DNA from: an uncultured bacterium
GTDB lineage: Bacteria; Planctomycetota; Uabimicrobiia; Uabimicrobiales; JABWCH01
Direction of reading: 5' to 3'
Assembly (NCBI GenBank): GCA_938003875.1
Contig: CALKWO010000134.1
Location: 1 to 64,000, forward strand
DNA length: 64,000 bases
The position numbers and the translations under genes were made by a program. Below, piece after piece: positions 1 through 7,566 of this stretch (its first letter is position 1; each line of letters opens with the position of its first letter). The notes under the pieces are model-generated. The model saw nothing but the letters and a program-made list of their open reading frames with translations, was not told the DNA's origin and did not search any database.

Positions 1-59
1 TTAATCGTTATCTTTATCGTCTAAATGGGGAACTTATTTAATTCCGATTCCTTACAAGT
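1..59 (+). repeat. Dispersed AT-rich repeat, copy a
   Basis: The segment shares a recognisable pattern (TTATCTTTATCGTC, then CTTATTTAATtccGATT, then CTTAC) with 7440-7498 and 53135-53192. The copies are diverged but collinear. All lie in intergenic DNA. I see no coding capacity and do not know the function. Confidence 0.4.
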
Positions 60-90
60 AAAATCTCATGCAAAAGTGTAAAGATTTTTC

Positions 91-167
91 ACCGCAGAGA
101 CGCGGAGAACGCAGAGAAGAATAAAAAATATAAAAATTTTTCTCTGCGACCTCTGTGCCTCTGCGGT
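91..167. repeat. Inverted repeat of CGCAGAG type
   Basis: The left arm (91-118, ACCGCAGAGACGCGGAGAAC...) is nearly complementary to the right arm (139-167, ...CCTCTGTGCCTCTGCGGT), with an AT-rich loop between them. This kind of repeat is widespread in environmental bacterial genomes. It lies beyond the 3' end of the HIT gene and could fold into a long hairpin in RNA. Confidence 0.7.
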
Positions 168-201
168 AAATTTTTTTCTTTCTGATTACGGTTTATCCGT
201 G

Positions 202-606
202 TTAGGTTGATGTAATCTGCTTATGTGTCTCTGGTAGTTGTGCTTTGATGTCTTCTAGCACGGGGGGGAAGGAAGTTCTGATTTTGCTATTGGCAAATCG
301 TGGGAAAATATGAAAGTGTACATGGGGCACTTCTTGCCCTGCTATGACTCCATTGTTGCTATAAATATTATATCCATCGCTCTGGAGTTTGGATTTCAGA
401 TGTTGTATCACTTTGCTGAGTGACTGAGAAAAGGCCATAGAATCTTCTGGTGTCATGAGATCAAACGTCTCATAGTGCTTTTTAGGTATAACAAGGGTAT
501 GGCCTTTGGCTCTGGGAAAAATATCCAAAAAAGCTATATTTTTTTCGTCTTCATAGATTTTATAGGCTGGTATTTCACCCTGAACAATTTTACAAAAAAT
601 GCACAT
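202..606 (-). CDS. HIT family nucleotide-binding protein
   Basis: This 134-residue protein carries the histidine triad HVHFHIF at residues 95-100 (His95, His97, His99), which in this family binds and hydrolyses nucleoside phosphoramidates or similar nucleotides. The N-terminal MCIFC pair fits the zinc-binding form of bacterial HINT proteins, and the IPAYKIYED and GHTLVIPKKH segments are typical of the family. Length is normal. A clear ribosome site (AGGAG) precedes the ATG. The gene lies downstream of the anchored protein at 652-1590 with a small hairpin at 625-641 between them. It is probably a cytoplasmic housekeeping enzyme; the exact substrate cannot be told. Confidence 0.95.
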   Translation of the reverse strand: MCIFCKIVQGEIPAYKIYEDEKNIAFLDIFPRAKGHTLVIPKKHYETFDLMTPEDSMAFSQSLSKVIQHLKSKLQSDGYNIYSNNGVIAGQEVPHVHFHIFPRFANSKIRTSFPPVLEDIKAQLPETHKQITST

Positions 607-624
607 TTTTTCTCTCCTGGGATG

Positions 625-641
625 GCCAGCAAAATGCTGGC
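625..641 (-). other. Hairpin before the HIT gene
   Basis: GCCAGCA and TGCTGGC form a perfect 7-bp stem with a 3-nt loop, 19 nt upstream of the HIT start codon. There is no clean T-tract, so it is a weak terminator at best. It may instead be an mRNA-processing or stabilising structure between the two genes. Confidence 0.5.
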
Positions 642-651
642 TATCATAAGT

Positions 652-1590
652 CTATTTTATTTCCTGGGTTAAAGAAGCAATAAAGTCCTCTGGTAAGAGT
701 ATTTTTTGGGTTACATTCTTTTCACCAATGCCCATCTCGACTTCTAAATATTTGACGATGCCATTCTCTGGATACAAATAGACTTTGGCGTTCATTCCCG
801 ATGGTACATAGGATAGGGAATCGGAGTAAAGGAATTTTTCCTTTTTTTCTTTCCAATCCGAGCATTGCTGATTCATATAATAGCGGTTGATGGTGACCAT
901 ATCGGAGCCTGAACCAGAATAGCGATAGTATCGTTGCAAAGAAATCGTTGGATTTAGAACGCTATTGATCGTATATTCAGGAATATAGTTGATTCTATAG
1001 ATAGAGGTTTCTCCTGGATAGTCTGGATCGGACATAGACCATTTTACCAGCTCATTTTTAGAATATATATAAGGCTCTACTTCCAGTTTAGCAAAATGTT
1101 TGCGTTTCGAGATCGTACTTCTGTGTACTTTTCCATATTGATCGTAAATATCCAGGCAAAGTACCAGATTTTCCCAATCTTTTTCCGTAGGATTTCCCTG
1201 GAATTCATAGACATAGGGATATTTTCCATCTTTTCCGCTCAATTTGAAATAGGTATGTCCCTGGATCAATACAGGAAAGGGATTATATTTGGGCTTAGAA
1301 GTATCCCATCTGCTGTAATCAATGAATTTTCCTTCGATCCATTCTTTCCCTATTTTAGCATACAGCTTCATTTCCAAAATCGAATTGGGAAGCTCGCTCA
1401 AGTTGATTACAAATAAATCCATAGGCATCTGAATATCAAAATACCCATAATCTTTATTATGAGAAATGTTCAATGGTTTAAAATTATGAGCCTGAAGCCG
1501 AGGCCGTCTGGAATTCATGGCAAAAAGCCATTGGTACAAGGTAAAAGCAAACGTAGCGACAGAAATAAAAATCGCTAAATAATCACCCAT
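652..1590 (-). CDS. Membrane-anchored protein of unknown function
   Basis: I do not recognise a family. The 312-residue protein begins with one transmembrane helix (DYLAIFISVATFAFTLYQWL), followed by a mostly beta-rich domain. I place the start at the ATG at 1590 because AAGGAG stands seven bases before it; a TTG seven codons upstream gives an open frame but overlaps that site. The N-terminal anchor followed by a soluble domain resembles the small membrane proteins of bacterial conflict loci, but no catalytic motif is visible. It follows the pentapeptide gene on the same strand and precedes the HIT gene. Confidence 0.7.
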   Translation of the reverse strand: MGDYLAIFISVATFAFTLYQWLFAMNSRRPRLQAHNFKPLNISHNKDYGYFDIQMPMDLFVINLSELPNSILEMKLYAKIGKEWIEGKFIDYSRWDTSKPKYNPFPVLIQGHTYFKLSGKDGKYPYVYEFQGNPTEKDWENLVLCLDIYDQYGKVHRSTISKRKHFAKLEVEPYIYSKNELVKWSMSDPDYPGETSIYRINYIPEYTINSVLNPTISLQRYYRYSGSGSDMVTINRYYMNQQCSDWKEKKEKFLYSDSLSYVPSGMNAKVYLYPENGIVKYLEVEMGIGEKNVTQKILLPEDFIASLTQEIK

Positions 1591-1631
1591 TCTTATACTC
1601 CTTGTTGTCAAAAGATATCGTACACACCTTA

Positions 1632-1651
1632 TGCAATATTTTTATATTGCA
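1632..1651. other. Small perfect hairpin
   Basis: TGCAATAT and ATATTGCA form an 8-bp AT-rich stem around TTTT, between the pentapeptide gene and the anchored unknown gene. It is too weak to call a terminator with confidence. Confidence 0.35.
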
Positions 1652-1676
1652 ACAAATCATTTTGGACCGATGCCAT

Positions 1677-2810
1677 TTATGGAACCAATCTAGGGCATCG
1701 CCTTGTCACTTGCCTGAGCATATCTTCTGGTATGCCCTGTATTTTTTGTATTTTACGCGTCTGGCATAGCTGATCTACTGTCAGATGCAAAGCTTCACCA
1801 AAAGAATCGGAGGCAAAAGCAGTACAGGTCAGGTCAGCCAGGCTCATATTCGCACCTCTTAAATCTGCTCCTCCTAAATTCGCATTGCTTAAATCAGCAT
1901 CTTGTAGATTGGCATCCAGAATCAAAGCACCTCTCATATCTGCTTTGGCCAGAAGTGCTTTTTGAAAATAGGTTTTATTCATGCAGGCCTTTTTGAAGCT
2001 GGCTCCCTGGCATTTAGCTTCCTGAAATTGAGCTTCGTGGAGGTTGGCTTCCTGAAAGTTGGTTTCAGGAAATTTTCCCCATTGGGCTTTCACCCCTTGT
2101 AAATTCGCTTTTATAAGATTCGATTGATAGAAAGAAGCCCTTTGTAAATTGGCTCTTTCCAGATTGCATCCTTGCAAATTCGATCCATGAACCTTTGCCC
2201 CCTGCAGATTGATTCCCTGGAGATTGGCTTCTTGCAAATTGGCATTCAGCCATTCGCTTCCTCTTGCATCCGCAGCACATAGATTGGCCTGTGTCAAATT
2301 TGCGCCTTCAAAATTCGCACTGCTTAAATCTGCTACATTTAAGTTGGCCTGTGTCATGTCTGCATTTTTAAAAATAGCTACATTTAAGGCAGCGCGGCAA
2401 AGATTTACCTTTATCATCCTGCAATAGCTAAAATCTGCACCAGCCATTTTACTGGCACTAAAATCACACTCTCTTAAAGAAGCCTGGCTCATTTTAGCAC
2501 CTCGCAAAATTGCACCACGAAAGCTCGCCGCGCTTAACCTTGCGCCTGTAAGGTCTGCCTGGCTCAAATCTGCTTTATTCAGTAGCGATTTAAAAAGAGA
2601 TGCTTTATGTAGATTAGCACCTTGTAATTTGATTCCCTCTAAGTTTGCTTCCTGAAGATTCGCTCCCTGCAAATCCATGCCAGAGAGGTCCGCTTCCTGG
2701 AGAGCAATTTTTTCGTAAGGATTTTCCTCTCTCCATTGATTCCATGCCTTACAGCGATTGTTCTGGGCTATGGAATTTTTCAAGATATCAAGCTGTTTTT
2801 GATTTGCCAT
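1677..2810 (-). CDS. Pentapeptide-repeat protein
   Basis: From about residue 37 to 345 the 377-residue protein is an almost uninterrupted run of A(D/N)LXX pentapeptides (for example LQGANLQEANL), which fold as a right-handed quadrilateral beta-helix. The first 36 residues are helical and unrelated to the repeats. The last ~35 residues (LTVDQLCQTRKIQKIQ...) form a short cap common in such proteins. No enzyme domain or signal peptide is visible, so a cytoplasmic binding or scaffold role is the most that can be said; some family members mimic DNA, but the sequence does not show that here. GGGGAGG precedes the ATG. The gene lies 12 bp downstream of the RecD2 gene and is probably cotranscribed. 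Confidence 0.9.
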   Translation of the reverse strand: MANQKQLDILKNSIAQNNRCKAWNQWREENPYEKIALQEADLSGMDLQGANLQEANLEGIKLQGANLHKASLFKSLLNKADLSQADLTGARLSAASFRGAILRGAKMSQASLRECDFSASKMAGADFSYCRMIKVNLCRAALNVAIFKNADMTQANLNVADLSSANFEGANLTQANLCAADARGSEWLNANLQEANLQGINLQGAKVHGSNLQGCNLERANLQRASFYQSNLIKANLQGVKAQWGKFPETNFQEANLHEAQFQEAKCQGASFKKACMNKTYFQKALLAKADMRGALILDANLQDADLSNANLGGADLRGANMSLADLTCTAFASDSFGEALHLTVDQLCQTRKIQKIQGIPEDMLRQVTRRCPRLVP

Positions 2811-2822
2811 AATTACCTCCCC

Positions 2823-5012
2823 TTATTCTTTAGATATTTTGGGTATGCTTCCAGGATCTCTTAAAAGCTCTGCAAGCAAGGTATAGCGACTGCGCGCCCG
2901 TATTTTTTTTATGGCAATCTGCAAGGCTCGCCAGTTGCCTAAGAGAACCACAAGCTTTTTACCTCTTGTAATTGCGGTATACACAAGATTGCGCTCCAGC
3001 ATGATGTAATGTTCATTGAAAAGAGGAATCACCACAGCAGGGTATTCGCTCCCTTGAGACTTATGGATGCTGATAGCATAGGCCCTCACTACTTCATCTA
3101 GCTCGGATTCCTGGTATGTAATCCCTCTATTGTCAAAACGGATTGTAAGAGTTTTATCCACTTTGTTAAAAGATTCTATAATCCCAATATCGCCATTGTA
3201 AATATCTTTTTCATAATTATTTACAATCTGCATTACCTTATCACCTTCCCTGAATTCCTTATTATCCAAAGCTCGGCCTTCTTTATTCAAGGCATCGGCA
3301 AGAAGGCGATTCAAATTATCAGCACCTACGTCTCCCCTGTACATAGGAGTTAAAATCTGGATTTCCCGCAAAGGGCAAAAGCCATATCTTTTGGGAAGAC
3401 GTTGGCTCAAAAGTTCGACAATCGTATTGGCACCCTTTTCAGCATCTTCTTCTTGTAAAAAAAATATATCCGATTCAGGATGGTTGTTGATAACAGGGAT
3501 TTCCCCTGAATTGATTTTATGCGCAACATGGACAATGGAAGAGCCTTCTGCCTGGCGAAAAATTTTTGTCAATCTGACAACCTGGCAGAACTCACTGGAA
3601 ATCATATCTGCAAGAAAGTTGCCCGGACCTACAGAAGGAAGCTGGTCAGCATCTCCGACAAAGGTGATCCCAGCTCCTTTTGGCAAGGCGGACAAAAGAT
3701 AATAAGCAAGGCTGATATCCACCATAGATGTCTCATCTATAATTACGTGATCCACCTCAAGAGGGCTGTTACTATTTTGTTCAAATTTTCCTTTATGCGG
3801 ATTGAATTTCAAAAGACGATGGATTGTGCTTGCCGAAGAATCCGTTGCTTCAGACAATCTTTTTGCAGCTCTTCCCGTAGGTGCAGCCAGGGCGATTCTA
3901 AGCTGTCTTTTATTTAAAATATGGACAAGTGCTCTGATTATAGTCGTTTTTCCTACTCCAGGGCCGCCTGTTATGATACAAATTTTATCTTTGAGAGAAT
4001 CCCGTACAGCCCGCCTTTGTTCTCCTTCAAAATGGATTCTCATTTCCTTTTCTACATCGTCTATGGTGATTTCCACATCGGGAAAAATACGATTGGTACT
4101 ATTGTATGCGATTCTCGTAAGAAGCTCAGCGACCTTGTTCTCATAAAAATACATATTTTTAGTGTAGACAGGCTTTTCTTTTTGATCCAGGCGATAGATG
4201 GACGCTTTTTCTACCATATCGGAAAGGACTGGTTCAATTTTTTCTATAGATAAACGAAGGAGTTCCTGGGTATTCTGCAATAGCCTGGCCTCAGGAAGAT
4301 AGCAGTGGCCTTGAAGATGGCTCTCTTTGAGTACATGCACAAGTGCGGCTTCCATTCTTTCAGGATCATCTTCAGGAAGCCCTACTTTTCTTGCTATCTG
4401 GTCTGCAATGGTAAAGCCGATCCCATCGATGTCCAGAGCAAGCCTGTAAGGATGATTTTTCAGGACGGAAATTACATTTCCGCTGTAATAATCGCAGATC
4501 TTGGCAGCTCTGACCCCTCGTATACCATGCTGAGAAAGAAAAAGCATCGCCTCATGAATTCCTCTTTGCGATTTCCAGGAATTCAGGATCATAATTTTTT
4601 TTTTCTTTCCAATACCAGGGATTTCCATGATCTTTTCAGGTTCTTTGTCTAAAATGGTAAAGGTATCTTCCCCAAAATGCTTTACAATTTTATCCGCAAG
4701 CGATTCTCCTATGCCTTTAACAATCCCAGAGGCAAGATAATCCCTTATTGCTTCTTTTCCTGTTGGCAAAACCACATAAAACGCCTGCACACTTAGTTGC
4801 TTCCCATATTTAGGATGGTTGACCCAATAGCCTGACACCCTCACTCTTTCGCCCTGGTTTGTTGCCATAATAGTCCCGACAATGGTAATGCAAGGACTAT
4901 CTTCATTCTCTCTGAGTCGGGCTACCGTGAAATGCGTTTCTTCGGATGTGTATATGATCGTTTCCAGAACACCTTCACAGGCAAATAGCGACTTGGGATC
5001 CGATTGTTCCAT
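2823..5012 (-). CDS. recD2: RecD2-type ATP-dependent DNA helicase
   Basis: This 729-residue superfamily 1B 5'-3' helicase has the OB-like N-terminal region, helix-hairpin-helix segments (IPGIGKKKK; GIGFTIADQIARKVGL), Walker A GGPGVGKTT near residue 350, Walker B IIDETSMVD near residue 425, the QILTPMYRG motif and a UvrD-type C-terminal motif (AISIHKSQGSEYPAVV, then NLVYTAITRGKK). Length and order match RecD2 proteins that act without RecBC. It is likely a cytoplasmic DNA repair or replication-fork helicase. The start ATG has an AAAGAGA site. It appears to be the first gene of a minus-strand run to the HIT gene. Confidence 0.95.
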   Translation of the reverse strand: MEQSDPKSLFACEGVLETIIYTSEETHFTVARLRENEDSPCITIVGTIMATNQGERVRVSGYWVNHPKYGKQLSVQAFYVVLPTGKEAIRDYLASGIVKGIGESLADKIVKHFGEDTFTILDKEPEKIMEIPGIGKKKKIMILNSWKSQRGIHEAMLFLSQHGIRGVRAAKICDYYSGNVISVLKNHPYRLALDIDGIGFTIADQIARKVGLPEDDPERMEAALVHVLKESHLQGHCYLPEARLLQNTQELLRLSIEKIEPVLSDMVEKASIYRLDQKEKPVYTKNMYFYENKVAELLTRIAYNSTNRIFPDVEITIDDVEKEMRIHFEGEQRRAVRDSLKDKICIITGGPGVGKTTIIRALVHILNKRQLRIALAAPTGRAAKRLSEATDSSASTIHRLLKFNPHKGKFEQNSNSPLEVDHVIIDETSMVDISLAYYLLSALPKGAGITFVGDADQLPSVGPGNFLADMISSEFCQVVRLTKIFRQAEGSSIVHVAHKINSGEIPVINNHPESDIFFLQEEDAEKGANTIVELLSQRLPKRYGFCPLREIQILTPMYRGDVGADNLNRLLADALNKEGRALDNKEFREGDKVMQIVNNYEKDIYNGDIGIIESFNKVDKTLTIRFDNRGITYQESELDEVVRAYAISIHKSQGSEYPAVVIPLFNEHYIMLERNLVYTAITRGKKLVVLLGNWRALQIAIKKIRARSRYTLLAELLRDPGSIPKISKE

Positions 5013-5154
5013 TCTCTTTCCTTATTAAGCAAATTTTTTGCAACTCTATGAATCTGATATAAATAATAAATTCTTATTTGTATTTTAATGCCTTGAGAAG
5101 AAAAATCAAACAAAAATTTTAAGATTTTGTTTTACCCAGATTTTTTTTGTTGTC

Positions 5155-5183
5155 TTGACACGCTTTTCAATATCGGCTAAAAT
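5155..5183 (+). promoter_or_regulatory. Sigma70-type promoter for the symporter operon
   Basis: TTGACA (5155-5160) and TAAAAT (5178-5183) are separated by 17 nt, about 60 nt before the first start codon of the small membrane protein and symporter genes. Confidence 0.65.
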
Positions 5184-5243
5184 ATTTTCTTATTTGTAAA
5201 TATGGCCTTTACAAAATTTTTGTAAAACGAGAAAGGATTCAGT

Positions 5244-5444
5244 ATGCCCGAACATTGGTTATCTTTTGTATATCAATATGTTGTCGGCGGATTTTTCTTT
5301 TTTTTCATTATTTTTGCTGCAATCCGTACAAAAGTACTTGTGCTTCAGTCCAAAGAAGGAAAGCGTACTTTTATAATGCTTATCGGTGGTTTTCTTTATT
5401 TTTTCATTGGACATGCTTTATGGATTTATTTTGTTACAAAATAA
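5244..5444 (+). CDS. Small two-helix membrane protein, likely symporter partner
   Basis: The 66-residue protein has two hydrophobic helices (VVGGFFFFFIIFAAI; FIMLIGGFLYFFIGHALWIY) joined by a short basic loop. It ends 15 bp before the symporter gene and shares its promoter and ribosome-site pattern (AGAAAGGATTC...ATG). Many solute:sodium symporters are encoded after a small membrane subunit (for example the DUF4212 or YhdT types). This protein sits in the same place, though I cannot assign it to either family from sequence alone. Confidence 0.75.
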   Translation: MPEHWLSFVYQYVVGGFFFFFIIFAAIRTKVLVLQSKEGKRTFIMLIGGFLYFFIGHALWIYFVTK

Positions 5445-5459
5445 GGAAAGGGATATAGC

Positions 5460-7292
5460 GTGAATATCAATGTACATTTTGCTGATTATATTGTGATTGC
5501 AATATATTTTATCGGAATTGTTGCCTGTGGTTTGTGGTTTGGCCGCAACACAAAATCCACTCACGAATTTTTTTTTAGCAGCCAGCGTTTTTCCTGGTGG
5601 CTTGTCGCTATTTCCTGTGTCGCTACCTTGATAGGCTCTTATAGCTTTATCATGTATTCGGAAATAGGATACCAGGCTGGAATTAGCTCGATCATGTGCT
5701 ATACCAATGATTGGTATATTATCCCTCTCTTTATCCTCGTATGGCTTCCTATCATCTACTATTCGCGTGTTGCTTCCATTCCTGAATATTTTGCCAGAAG
5801 ATTCGACGAAAAAACAAGAACAGCCGTCTTATGTATTATTTTAGTTTACCTTATAGGCTATATTGGCCAAAACCTTTACACTATGGGGGTTGCGGTAAGA
5901 GGCATTCTGGGCGTGGATCTTTATATATGCGTTGTAGTTGTTGCTATTGTTTCTCTGCTTTATATGTACCATGGAGGCCAGACCTCCGTCATTATGGCAG
6001 ATTTTGGTCAGGGTTTGATTTTGGTGGGAGCGGGTTTGACTATCTTTGTTTTTGGTGTGATCAAGTTAGGGGGATTGGATGTTTTCTGGAACAATTTGCC
6101 CGTCAGTCACAAATTGCCCTTTGCTGGTTTCAATTCTCCTTCCGAATATCATACAGTAGGGACTTTCTGGTCCGATGCCATCACAGGAAGCATTGCTTTC
6201 TATTGCATGAACCAGGCCATGCTCATGAGATTCATGTCTGCTAAAAGCGTAAGAGAAGGGAAAAAATCAATAACCATCGTTGTCTTGCTTCTCATGCCCA
6301 TAGCAGCTATTGCCGTTAGCAGTGCTGGATGGATTTACAAAGCCATGATGCCTGTTGCCGATCTATCCATAGCTAAGAACATCGAGCCAAAGAATATTTT
6401 TGTCACTCTTTCCAACTTCGTTTGCCCTCCTGGTGTTTTTGGATTTGTGATAGCTGCTTTGATTGCTGCCCTCATGTCTACAGTAGATGCATTAATCAAC
6501 GCTGTTTCCGCTGTGGCTGTGAATGATATATGGCGAGCTAAGATCAGACCAGGAAAACCCGATGAATACTATCTGAAAATAGCAAGAAATTTTGCAATCG
6601 TAGCTACTGTTTTAGGCATTATGCTTGTCCCTATGTTCGCACAATTCAAGAATATTTTCCAGGGATTTAGCCACTTTACTTCTGTTGTCACCCCGCCTAT
6701 GGTCGTTGTTATTGCATTGGGCGCGATATGGAAAAGATTTACTCCCTGCGCTGCCTTCTATACCCTCGTGGTTGGCTTTAGTTTGAGCTGTCTGTCTCTA
6801 TGGTTTCCTGCTCTTGTCAGACCTCTGGCTCATGGAGAACAAGGCAGTGAATTCAGCTACATGAGATCGTTGTTTGGCTTCGTTGTCTCTCTTACCATTG
6901 CCGTTGTAGTATCCCTTTTCACAAAACCCAAAGAAGAAAAAGAAATCTCTGGGCTTGTTCTGGCAACGATTCCTGAAGCCCAAAAAGCTTTCAAAGGCTC
7001 TGAGCCTAGCGAAGAAGGTATCGGAATAAAAATCCAGGCACAATTGGAAATCACGGATATGGAGTTAAATATCATTTCTATCAGCGAAGAGATGGCCAGG
7101 ACACTCTATGCAAAAGAAGGCGATTTGATGTATGTTTCTGATGCCCGCGCATGGACAGGTGGATTGAAATCTATCCATGTAAAAGCTGGCAAGATTCACA
7201 ACAAGCCAGGAATTGTAATGATGTCGCAAAAAACCCTGGAATCAGGAAATCTGGATTTAGAAAAACCCGTTACCTTAGAAAAAATTATGTAA
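5460..7292 (+). CDS. Sodium:solute symporter (SSS family) with C-terminal extension
   Basis: This is a 610-residue inner-membrane transporter. The pattern HFADYIVIAIYFIGIVACGLWFGR, then THEFFFSSQRFSWW, marks the N-terminus of the SSS family, followed by about 13 transmembrane helices to residue ~500. Substrate cannot be read from the sequence; sugar/inositol-type members look closest. After the last helix a soluble segment of about 100 residues (EGIGIKIQAQ... to the end) extends into the cytoplasm, longer than in simple symporters. The start is a GTG at 5460 preceded by AAGGAAAGGG. It is probably translated with the small membrane protein before it. Confidence 0.9.
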   Translation: MNINVHFADYIVIAIYFIGIVACGLWFGRNTKSTHEFFFSSQRFSWWLVAISCVATLIGSYSFIMYSEIGYQAGISSIMCYTNDWYIIPLFILVWLPIIYYSRVASIPEYFARRFDEKTRTAVLCIILVYLIGYIGQNLYTMGVAVRGILGVDLYICVVVVAIVSLLYMYHGGQTSVIMADFGQGLILVGAGLTIFVFGVIKLGGLDVFWNNLPVSHKLPFAGFNSPSEYHTVGTFWSDAITGSIAFYCMNQAMLMRFMSAKSVREGKKSITIVVLLLMPIAAIAVSSAGWIYKAMMPVADLSIAKNIEPKNIFVTLSNFVCPPGVFGFVIAALIAALMSTVDALINAVSAVAVNDIWRAKIRPGKPDEYYLKIARNFAIVATVLGIMLVPMFAQFKNIFQGFSHFTSVVTPPMVVVIALGAIWKRFTPCAAFYTLVVGFSLSCLSLWFPALVRPLAHGEQGSEFSYMRSLFGFVVSLTIAVVVSLFTKPKEEKEISGLVLATIPEAQKAFKGSEPSEEGIGIKIQAQLEITDMELNIISISEEMARTLYAKEGDLMYVSDARAWTGGLKSIHVKAGKIHNKPGIVMMSQKTLESGNLDLEKPVTLEKIM

Positions 7293-7361
7293 AGAAGGCT
7301 TCTATCGATTTTTGTACCGATGCCTCAATATACACGAAGAAAAGCCTGTGCAGGCTAAAAC

Positions 7362-7464
7362 TTACCAGGGGCGTTGCCCCTGGCTATTATATTTCGCCCC
7401 TTCAGGGCTAAGATTTGGAATATAGCTTAAAGTGCATTTATCACTAATAACTATAATTTCCTAT
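7362..7464 (-). repeat. CAGGGGC/GCCCCTG element, copy 1
   Basis: On the minus strand this ~103-bp segment runs from ATAGGAAATTATAG through CTTAGCCCTGAAGGGGCG to CCAGGGGCAACGCCCCTGG. It matches 17637-17738 along its whole length with scattered mismatches, and its core matches 22721-22775. It contains two nested palindromes and lies in the spacer behind the symporter gene. Confidence 0.8.
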
Positions 7465-7566
7465 GCATGAACTTATTTAATTCTTATTCCTTACTTCTAT
7501 TTTTTTATGGCCGTTCGCAATATAAACTAACAGATGCTTTTAGATCAGAAGCTTTTTGGAGTTGCT

